The notes beneath the pieces are model-generated. The model was not told where the DNA came from. It made no database searches and saw only the letters and a list, made by a program, of their open reading frames with translations. From positions 1,798,001-1,862,000 of the forward strand of contig NC_059420.1 in NCBI RefSeq assembly GCF_905220565.1: DNA of 64,000 nt. The letters are read 5' to 3'. Each line of letters opens with the position of its first letter. The stretch's first letter is position 1. The position numbers were made by a program, and so were the translations under genes. This DNA comes from Melitaea cinxia (taxonomy: Eukaryota; Arthropoda; Insecta; Lepidoptera; Nymphalidae). Shown here piece after piece: positions 19,923 through 31,900 of the stretch.

Positions 19923-22900
19923 GTAAGAATTAGATCTTAATAATTAATATAATAATTTATTGAGAAATAAATTTAAAAAGTATACAAATATACATTGAAA
20001 TAGGTATTAAAAGTTTTAAATTCATCGTACGTGTAAATAATCGTAACATAACGAGTGTTGTAAACCGTTTTTAACGGTTTTTTTTTAGTATTTAATCTAA
20101 CTTTATCGGTAAAACTAGCGTTTATTTTTTTTTTTAAATAAAATAAAACCGACATTTAATACTGATAAAAGCGCACAAAAAAAAGTTAAGTAGATTTAGA
20201 TATTTTATATTTCACGGTTGTTGGTTTTTAGAAAATACCAAGTGCATTATTAAAATATAAATGATATATGATATATGTAAATATAAAATAATTAACGCAA
20301 TAATATTTAAATGTTACTAGTCTAAAAAAAATATATAATTTGACATTGAAGAAGTTTTTACACGCATACCCACGTTTTTAATTTTTAATATTAAATTGTT
20401 GTTTTAATTAATTGCTAATCTTAATAATATAATACATATTTAATTTATAATAATGATATTAAATTTGATGTGGATTTACACGTTGTGATGACTAAATCGC
20501 GCGGTGAGTGTTTTTTTTTTAAGTTTTTGTACGTAGACCACAAGCGGTGTCGTTTTCAAAGCGCCAATGATTTTATTGTAAAAATATTAACAATGTACTT
20601 TTATTATTTATTTTATTAATGTATGTGATATGCTTACATAAACTTATTTGAAAAGTTTTAAATATGCTTACTCTCTAACGTCGCTGATTATAATTCTTTT
20701 TTTAATTTTTTTTTTACTTTTTTTTTAAATTACACGCTAAGAACATATGTATCTGTAAAATGTGTGTAAAAAAAACAAAATTGGAATTTGTGAATATAAG
20801 AAATAATGTTGTAATACTTATTTAATTTTTTTATTTCATTAGGACGCATGGAATTGATCTTTAGCTTAAGAAAGTGCAACGTTAAAAAAACGTATGTCGT
20901 CATTTTAAAGATATAATCTATATTGGATGATGTGTTGTATAGTTAATCTTTATTACGAGTGGATTAAACGATCTTAAACACGAGAGCGACTGAGCTAGTT
21001 CGTCTTTTTTTTTTAAGTTTTTCAAACTTTTACGATCAATATGTAAACTTTTTTGTCTGCGCGATATACCGCGATCGTCATAGTTCAGGATTTTCTGAAT
21101 AATAATAATAAACGCATCACACACAACGGCTCCCAGTAGGACTTTCTTTTATGTCAGGGTCCAGAAACGCACACAATACACAAGCACACACGCCCGACCA
21201 CGACCTATATGGCCATTACAAATGTCTGTCGTGAGCGGCGTTGAACCTGTAACGTCGACGTGAACAGCCAGTGTTGTGACCGCTGCGCCAAAAAACAACA
21301 ATCCCTGTATGTCACGTTTCGTGTTTCCTCAATATTTTCCTCTCCCCACCGTGCTTCGGAGAGCACGTAAAGCCGTCGGTCTTAGTTGTTAACATAAATA
21401 CCTGATAGCGAATAGCGACCGTTACTCATAGTAGAGAACGTATCTGCCAACCGGCAATGGCGTGGTGGATTAAGCTCCAATCATTCTCCTATATGGAGAA
21501 AGAGATGTTACAGTCTGAACCGAGAAATAAAATGTATCGCTAAATGTGTTAAGCTCATAAGTCGAGAACGGCTGGAACAATTCGGCAAATTTTTATTTAA
21601 GGTTTTCTAATACTTTTGGAAGGTTCTTACTGAATATAATTCATAAAATGGCGCAGAAAATAGAATAACTTTAAAAAACGTATCGATCATAAGAACTCCA
21701 TGTATTATTTTTAGGATGAAATTTTAAGAAAATTGCGCAGAAAAACTAAAAATTTGAATCAAACTTCAAGCATTTTATAGTTCGCAAAATATGACAACGT
21801 CTGTTGAGTCAGATAGGTTATAATGATGATTAAAACAAGTTGCCTTATTAACTCATTTAAGATCTCTGTAATTATTTAATTTTGTCGACTCGTGCCACCT
21901 GTCAACTCACTCGAACATCTGCTTCTACACCTTGTCAGGATAAAAAAATTATTTAAGACTCTCTGGATTCTTAGTTGGATAATTTCGTGTTTTATGGACT
22001 TTTGTCCTATTAATTTTTAAAAAAGGAAGGTTGTCGTTTTTTTTTTTCTCGAAACCAAGGGGCATAGCTTATATTTTAATAGTTAAAAAAAAATGTTCTT
22101 TTGTTAATTTTTTTTTAGCGTTTAGTACGAAACGTGCCAGTATTTTAAACTGATATTAAAACAAAAGTGTATACAAAATTTCTCTTGTTGTTTGTTTTTT
22201 GTGTTTGAAACAAAAAGGTAAGAGTGCGAAATAATAGACCAGATGTTGAGGAAACGTGGAATCGGAAGTTGTAATACGCCAGATGTACTTCGCTTTTGTA
22301 ATTTCGGTTAATAGTAGGGAAAAGTCAGTAAAAATAGAAACCACATTTCACTTTTTATTTATCTTGTACAAACATTTACGGTCAACAGTTATATTTAAAA
22401 TTAATAATATGTCATTAGTTAGAGATCTATAAACACGGGATATTTTATGTATATAATTGTGTTTCCCCGCAAACGAAAGAAACCGACTTCGATTTGTATC
22501 GACAAGTTATACAACGTGGGTAGTCGAAAAAAATATCGATTAAATAGGCATTATTAGAGATAACACAAAAATTAATCATCAGATCTTGCTCAAATTTAAA
22601 TGGGACCATACGACAAGCACCAGCTTTCGATTAAAATAAGAATCTTCAAAACAAAGTTAAAAGTAAAAAGTTACGAGGTAACACAAAAACCGTAGTTTAC
22701 TCAGTATTACTAAGTTTTTTTTTTTGTCACCATGTGTAGGCGTGACTTTAATGTTTTTTTTTTTATTTAATCGTAATAATGATAGTGTGATTAGTATGCT
22801 CTGTGTGGTGTTTAGAAGTTATAATGCCTTTGTTTAGCTATTACTTATTACGGAGGTTTGTATGAATGTATGTATGAGTCACGACTTTTTGTGTATGATT

Positions 22901-25900
22901 AATTGATAGGCTCGTGCTTAACTTTTCGATGCCTAATGTTTTCTTTTATGGCCTTCTCTATGGTTATATTGTCAATCAAGGGTTATGTAATATTTGTTTG
23001 AAATACGATAAAATCTATTTTGGATAGTTTCTATATGTCTAAGACATTTGGTATTTGTTAAAAAAAAAACAGTTTTATAAATATGTAATTTTGAATTTAG
23101 AACTAATATTACAAGTCATGAATGTCGTAACAACTTTGCTTTTTGCGATAACATTTTTATTTTGAAGTGAAATGGTGTTCACGTTTTTTTTGGTAAAATT
23201 GATATCTTAAGGTTCAATAGACTCTTGGAAAAAATTTCTTCATAATGTTGTATCCAAGTAGGTTTTTTTATTTTTGTTTTGTGTTCGTCGTCATGCGGGC
23301 TTTAGCCTCGAGAAGGTCATCTAGAAAAAAAGTTCAAGACAGCTGTTCGCGTCTTTCGAAAAACGGTGTGTGAGCAGCTGACTGTCTTAGGGTTGCCACA
23401 TGAAATAAGTAATATATAAGCACTTCTTATTGAAGCATGTATAACCTCTATGATTATATTATTTAAGTTATTCTTAATTAATATTAATTATTGTATTATA
23501 TGATTAAAGTGATATTCAAGTACAGTATAGTAGAAAATACTGTATCTACATGCGTTACATAACGCATGTAGTATAGGTATATCATTTACTTAAAGTATAT
23601 GATCGATTCCTTCTAAAGTAATTAGAACGAAAAAAAAATTACTGAATATATGATATACAAAACATTTAAATATTATCCCATACAAAATAGATTTCTTTCC
23701 TTCGCCAACCCTGTCCATATGCGCATGCGCACGCCCCCGATGTCCCGTTGCGAAACAGCTGGCGTTTGAAGATACGAGCGAAAGAGACAGCAATACAGTC
23801 TTACATACAAAAAAGCGAGATGGAAGATGGATATTGATAAGCTTCTGTCCTGATAAGAATAGTTAGAGTGGTCTCTTGAAGTTATTATTATTAGAAGATT
23901 TTTAAAAAGTTCACATGTTATGTTACATACTAGTTTTCAACCGTGATTTCTATCGTATAATTAATAGTTTTTATAGTATTAACGTCTAGAAGTTTAACTG
24001 AAGTAGGGCACAGCAGGAATTTCCTGCTCAAAATATGGAGCAGCCCGACTGGGGTAGTACCTCGACCTTACAGAAGATCACAGCTAAATAATAGTTTTCA
24101 AGCAGTGTTGTGTTCCTGTTGGTGAGTAAGGTGACCAGAGCTCCTGGGGGGGGGGGGGGGGGGGGGGATTGGGGATTGGGTCGGCAACGCGCTTGCGATG
24201 CTTCTGGTGTTACAGGCGACTATAAGCTACGGTAATCTCTTACCATCAGGTTAGCCTTACGCTTATTTGTGGACCTAGTGGTATAAAAAAAAGTGTATTT
24301 AATACTATGTTCACTTCAGCCTGTAATATCCCACTTCTGGGCATAGGCCTCTTTCCCCATGTAGGAGAAGTACCAGAGCTTAATCCACCACGCTGCTCCA
24401 ATGTGGGTTGGCGGATATATTCCTTACTATGAGTAACGATCACGCCAATCATCGTTGGAATAAATATTCAGCCTAAAATGTTGAAAATAATACTTGGATC
24501 CTCTATTGCTCTCATAAATATTCCTATAACTAGTACTCTCATGTACAGACATCAGGCCAGAAAAGTTTTTTTTTTAATTAAACCCTTCCGTGGGCCTTAA
24601 GAAACATACAAAAAAAAATTACCCAAATCGGTCGAGCCATTCTCGAGTTATGCGCTTAGCAACATTCATTTTTATTTATATAGATTATAAATGTGAAAGT
24701 TTGTTTGTTTGTTACTCAAAACAACTCGGGCCTTAAGAAACATACAAAAATAAATTAGCCAAATCGGTCGAGCCATTCTCGAGTTATGCGCTTAGCAACA
24801 TTCATTTTTATTTATATAGATTATAAATGTGAAAGTTTGTTTGTTTGTTACTCAAAACAACTCAACAATTTTGTGATGAAATTTTGAAACAGAAATAGTT
24901 TATATCCTGGAATAGCTAAGGCGTTTTATTCTGTGATAATGTAGATTATCATTTAAGCAATTAAAAAAAAGAATAACTTGTAACTTGCCTATTCTTTTAA
25001 GCAGAATCTACATTCCGACTCCGAGGGTACCTTAACATTAATTATAGACGTGTATGTAGCATTTTAAAGTATCTGAAATAATATCAATTTGGCGTAGAAC
25101 ACCTTTTGTGAAATTATATTTGTCCTTTTCTTTTTGATACTTACATATCTTCCATCTCGTTCTAGCTCTATTATTACAGCCAGCTGCTTGTTACGCGCTC
25201 TCTGTCTAATTGTATACGTGTGAAAGAAATGTAAATAGCAGATGGAGCATTCGCAATGGATTAAGTTTATCGACTATGAAAGCTATTGAAAAAAAAATGA
25301 CATTTAAGTTACATAACAGCTGTAATTCCTGGCCGGTTCTGATCTCTTCTTGAAATTTGAATTTAGAATTATTTAAAAGGTCACAAATTTAAATGTAGAA
25401 TGTTTTGCTAGTATATTTTGTATTAAAAATGTTTATAAATAGGTTTGAAAATGTGTATATTTATTATAAGTTAGTCTGTTTCATGTTTAAGAAAAAATAA
25501 AACTGCTTAGGTATATATATATCGGAAAGATCGTTCGAATTCCGAATTTGAATTTAGAACAATTTGAATTAGACATTCGAGATATAGACCTGTCGATATC
25601 GGATTATTAGATGGGATTGGAACTGGTAGCATCGTAAAACACGTTCGAATTTCGAAATTTTCGGAACGCCGAGAATTCCCGGCCGTTTCTCACGATCATT
25701 AGCGCGGAATCGGTCTTCGAATTTCGAACGCGTGATCTACGTTTGTTGCTGTCATGTCTTTGTAATTGAAGGTAGGCCTGACGTACTTGAAGTTTTTGTC
25801 ATTTTCTAGCACATGACACTGAAATAGTTTATAAATTTCTGGTCTTTTTCTTACATTAATTTAACTGAACTGAATGTTATAAAAGCGAAAATTCATCAAA

Positions 25901-28900
25901 AATTACTAACTAATTAAGAAATCTCAAAAGCAGATAGATGTATGAGATTGAAATTTGGTGCGGAAGTAGAATTATAATTAGATGTCAGCTGGGAAGGGAT
26001 TTTAGAATACTCTTTTCATAAAGTAAGGGAGTTTGAAACATTTCTGGAGTTAGAAGTTTGCTTAGTTGAAACTTAGATCGTTAATAACAAACGTGATTTG
26101 TTTTGTTATTACATACTTTTAAGGATTTGAAAATGTGAATTGAAAATTTGTGTAGGAAATTTGTATTGTCGTTTTCAACTTTTCAATTTTAAGGCTTTGT
26201 ACTTGAAAGGTTTTTGGAGCAAATTAAATTTTATATTAGACGATCATGCAAATTAGCTAAATCTTGGAGTATAGTTAGTAAATATATATGAAAAGATGGT
26301 GCTCGTCTTGAAGAAACAACTCGTAATGTCAAAATCATTGAAGTCGTGTGGATTTTCTAGTTCCAAATTCATATTTGAGGTTAACTGCAAATGAATTCGT
26401 CTATTTGTCACGCTATAAAACTGTAACGTCTTGAGATTTAATTTTCTTTACCGTTATGTGGTTATGTCGAATTGACTGAATTTTCATGCACTTTTTTTAT
26501 ATAACTTGGTTGGTATTATTTTGGTGTCATCTTTTATTTATGAAAACGTTTGTAATACGTTTTTCGTAATTGTTCTATTGACTTTTTTATATGAAAAATT
26601 GTAAAAATTTAATAGTGTTACTTAGAAGGTGTATTTGTAATGATATTATTTAAAAGAACAATTTAGGTAATTGGAAAGTAAACCTAACCTGCCTTTTAGT
26701 TAGTATGTAATTGTAATAAATACTAAATCGATATACTAGCAAAACAGAAAAACCCCGGTTATTCGTATGTTGACAACTATAATTATTATGTAATTTAAAA
26801 AAAGAAACAATAAGTTAATTGACATGTTTCATTTAATTAGTGATAATTATTATTTTGTCTACCAAACAATTCAACCAGGAAAGCAGAAAACTTAAGCAGG
26901 TTCGTTCGTTTAGTATATTAATAAACTTTAAAAAAATTAATTCGATTAAAAAACAACAAACAAACGAATAGACAAACAAAGTGTTAATAAATTACAAGTA
27001 CCAGGAAAACAGAGGACCGAAGCAGGTTCGTACGAGGGGTCACGGGGTCGTGGGATGGGTTCAGTTACGGGATCGGCCCTTACGTAATGTTGCCGTTTTA
27101 CAAAACGTTAGCTTAATACAGGCATAATATTCACTTTCATATCACTTTTGTGTGTGACTAGTACTGTAATGCGGTTTCACTCATATATGTGTTCAATAAT
27201 TCTTCCATTAATTTAAACGATACTTATTAAAATTATAAATTTTTAGATGGATTTTGTAACTTTTTTATGAAAAAACTGCTAAACAGATTGCAATGAAATT
27301 TGATAAATAGATAGGTCATTTCAGCGAGCATGCTGTTATCGCAGATAACATTGCGATTCGTGGCTGGCTAGTATACTATTAACATGTCAAAGAATTTATG
27401 AATTTACGAAATCATACTTCTTTGATGTAGGTTACACGTAGGTAACAAGTATTTAATCGATTACAAAAAGCTAGTTTGTAGTTTAAAATATCATATCATT
27501 ATAGACTCACACATACAAAGCTTTTTTTTTGTTTTAAAGATGGCTATAAAGTACAGTTTTATATTACTAGATGAATAGGTTGATGTACGCATGCGCAATG
27601 CAATCGTTTATTCCGATCACGATCGTCTCATCTAACGATCTGGGATGTTGCTTATTAAAAAGTATCTACGTTATATTTAAATACAGCTTATAAAAAAGAT
27701 TAAGATGGATATCTAAATACATATTTATGCTTGCGTTTCATTTTCGGCTTAAAAAAATATGATCATGTAAGTCACTTTCGTAAACAGCTTCAATGGCTAC
27801 CTATCCGCCATCGTAGAAATTTTAGAATACTTTGTTTCCTTTTTAAGACTCTTTTTAATCCTCGTTCTCCTTCGTATCTACGGTACCGCTTTTCTTTCTC
27901 TCACGACGATGATTCTCTGTGCAGATCACTTAAACGTTCTCTTCTTCAGATGCCCACCCATCGTACCGATTTTTATTCTTAATCCTTTACTGTACATTCC
28001 GTTAGACTTTGGAATTCCCTACCATATGAAAATCGCGATTGCAAAACACTATCGCTATTTAAGAAAAGAGTGAGAAAATTCTACCTTAATCAATCCTAGT
28101 CTAAAATCAATTTAATTAAGTGTCCTTATGCGTATTGGAATTTATTATCGTATGTATTATATTATGTATCGTATATGTGTATGTATAAGTATCGTATTAT
28201 TTGTATCTACGTGTCTATAAATTATTATGTATGTGTGCATTTATATATTGTATAATTATGTATTTATATTATATTTTTATTATCTATATGTTTAGATTGT
28301 ACACGCTAATTTTGCGACTGTTTTATAAGTTTCCTGTAGCGGGACTACTGGAAGAGATTCCATCATGGGATAAGTAGTGCCTTTGTACCAGCATTGTTTA
28401 TAAGAGCTATTTCCTTTTGCTATCCTAGTGTACATAAATTGTTAAATAAATAAATAAATAAATACATTTACCTTTTCGTTTAAAAAAATATATGTCAAAA
28501 TAGGCGGTAAATTTACCAATTTTATTAAATAAAATGGATTTGGGTCGTCGTTTAAAATTAATACAACTTCCTTTGTAGTAATGATCAAATCTTGTATTTC
28601 TTATTGTCTCAATTTCAGTTTTTGTCACAAATGTTAAAATCTTTATTTGATGAATGTAACTGTTTTTTATTTATATTGTTTGGCTATTAAAATAGGTTTT
28701 GTTTTACCTTTTCCAACAATAACAGATAAAAGAAAAGACTTGTATAATAGAAACATTTTGCTTGTATCTGGCATCCAGATGTTGACGGCAATCCTTTTTA
28801 AAAAAAAATTCAAATTTCGAACTTCCCCGAACCTTCGCGTGGGAACGTCCACAGAAATGACAAAGCTATGAGTTCATTTGTTGTATATCTTATTGAATAT

Positions 28901-31900
28901 GTAAATAGAGTGCAAAATTGTATATTCTTTGAACAATAATAGTTTGAAAATTTTATACAAGTTGTGAATTGCTAATTCTTTTGTATTACAATTGCAAGAT
29001 GTTTTGCTTCCGGCATGTTGGATGGACATTTCACCTGTTGCTACGTTAAGGTTGCCTGGTACTTTGGGATAGATTAACGATAAATCGGGACTGTATATTC
29101 ATATTGATTTTAATAGTAGAAAGAAATTCCATGATTTGAAATGGATTTCAAGTATAAAATCGTTGTAATCATAATTATGTACGTATATTTTTATTTAAAT
29201 GAAAAAGGTTATATATATTTAAAATATGGATTCTAGATTTTAATATTTTCTATTTTATTGATTGAATTAATACTTCGCCATAATAGTTGTTTATGACGTT
29301 TTCAATATTTTACAAGTTCGTTTTCTCCCCTTAAAGACTGTAAGGAAAGCGTGTGAATGTAATAAAGGTATTTCACGTATCGGACGGAAAGTGGTTTAGT
29401 GCGGGAAAATGTTGAAGGAAGCGTTCGTGGAATCTCTTCGCGGCTTATTATACCCTAGTACCTATTTATCTTATGTTCGTGGTTATTTAAAGTTTATTTT
29501 TGTTATATTTTTTTGTAATTAATTAATAACATAAATAATTATAAATCAAAAGTAAATTAAGATAATAGTAAAAAAAACTCGTTGTCAGAGTAATTTCAAG
29601 TTCCTGTCAATAAAAAAAAGGAAAAACAAGGCTCGCTCCGAATCGTAATCGAGAGGTCCCGAATCCAAATCGGTATCCAGTGACAGAAATCGATACATCG
29701 CACCGAAAGGTGAGGTTCCCACGATCCGTGAGAGCGTTAGAGCGAGACGCGAGATCGGATCAAAGATGATTGCGAGAGAGACGGCTATATATCCAGCGTT
29801 CTAATTACGTAAACAGTTACTGTCAAAATGCGTCGAAGTACTCTCAACACATTGAAACTTCTTAGTGTGAGTTATTGTATGTAATAATTGACCATCAGTT
29901 ATTGTTTGACTGGTGTCTGTCCGTACATTAGAGATTTTTAGGAAAAACTAATTAGGTATATAGTCTTTAAAAGAGTGATAGAAGCAAAACATTAGATTTT
30001 TTGTCTGTATCTTTGTTTCCGCGTCACGCAATATTTATTATACATAATATTATATACAGTAAAATTAACATTCAAAAATTAAAAAAAGCATTTTGTATAC
30101 TAATATAAACTTTAAAGAAATGCGATATGGTTTAATTTCGTGTGGCCAAATCCATAGCTAAGGCATGGGAAGCGCGATTGTGAAACAAAACGGCGCGATA
30201 TCATCTACGTGTGATGGTATGTATGATTTTGTATGTACGCGGTACGTTTGTCTTTGTCTTGTATCACAAGTCTTAAACAAACCATCCTAATATTGTAATG
30301 CGAAATTTGTACGGAGATTTAGAATACATGGTCTACTTTGTATATTGACCTTCTATTGTGTTATGTTATCCTGGTACTTTTCTTTGAATGTTTCAACATT
30401 TCTGACTGAACTTAAAACTCGCGGCTTTACCTGTATTTACTGGTAAAACCGCTAGGCTCATCTATTCATCAATATAAATCATACATCTATTTATTTTATT
30501 TATTAAATTAATTAGGTAGGTTAATTAATTATTACACTACTACATAAGGTATCCTATCTGCTGTGTATAAATAAAAATGAATGTTGATACGTAAATAGCT
30601 AAAGATTCAAAATGACATAATTATAGAGTTCTTTTTTATATCGATTTTCCATTATATTACGTTATCCTGGTATTTCAAGTTTTTACTTTATATACATGTA
30701 AAACCGCAAAGTTCAACCATTCGTTCATATATGAAAGATAAAAATAAAGTATCAAAACTTAAAACTTTAAATAATTTTACTTTATAATATGGCTTGTACA
30801 TCTATAATGATTCAATGATTCATAGGCGTGGGAAAAGATTCGAAAGGCATCTTACGTAATTTGTATAACTCTTATTCCCTGGTGATAAAGTTGAAAATCT
30901 ATATTATATTTTTAAAACTATTTATAGCAGCCATAATTGTTTAAACATATGATAGCTTCTTCGACACTATGTAATTATTTTAAAGATTTATGTTTAAAAA
31001 AAATATTGATGTCAAGACGAGTTGGTCACTCATGAAAAATGTTTGTAGAGGCCATACAAGTGTTTGTCGTAGACCGTAGTCTGGGCATCCCATCATGCAG
31101 GGGCGTTGAGTGTGTATCGTTTATTATGGACTTATTTTGTGTAGACTTCATAGAATTTTTCTTGAAAACGAACCTGTGATAGAGGTAACAAAGTAGTTTA
31201 CTCAGACTGCTCCACATACCTTAGCAGATAAAGTACATCATCATCATCAAGGGACACTCTGATACACGGCATTCGCTTTATAACTTTTCTTATAAAATTT
31301 ATTTTTATTGCTCGTAGATCGTAGTGATGATTATCAAAACTGTATAATAAATGAAAGAATCATCTTTTAAGATTACGGCTCAAGTGTCTAAGAAATAAAA
31401 CCTAAAAGATTTAATTAAATTATAATTATAATCCAGAAGTGACCTTGGTGTGATCACATCACTAATAAAAAAGCTCTAAAATTAATTAAAAGTTCAAATA
31501 AGAGTAGTAAAGTACCAGGATAACATAACCTTGAATGAAGTATAAAAACAGACATAACGGTCTAGCATCCGTTTCCCACGGAGTAATTGTCACTTGCGCT
31601 GTACCCTGAACTTGAGTGCTGTTTTGTTTTGTTTTTATTGGATATCGAGACTTGAAAACAATGTATTTTATAAACATTTTTTATTAGTCATTCAAAAAAT
31701 ATTGCTATTTTGTTGTCTAATAAAACTACTTTGTTAATACAATTTAGAATAACATTCTTTAATTATAACAAAATTAAAACAGGTTTAATTTTATTATGCA
31801 GATCGAATCATTTTACAATTTATTAATTAATTATACCTAATTTATGTGAAGTCACCACCGTATTCGAAATATATATTAAGTTGAGAATAACCAACAAGAA

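Larger units (their letters stand above)
23340..25991. promoter_or_regulatory. neur: Cluster of CAGCTG E-boxes in neur intron 1
   Basis: Exact CAGCTG at 23340, 23375 (as GCAGCTG), 23756, 25181, 25317 and 25986. The first two are 35 bp apart. GCAGSTG-type E-boxes bind proneural bHLH heterodimers, and fly neur is a proneural target in sensory organ precursors. A TGCGCATGCGCA palindrome lies at 23720-23731. Inference from motifs only. Confidence 0.35.
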
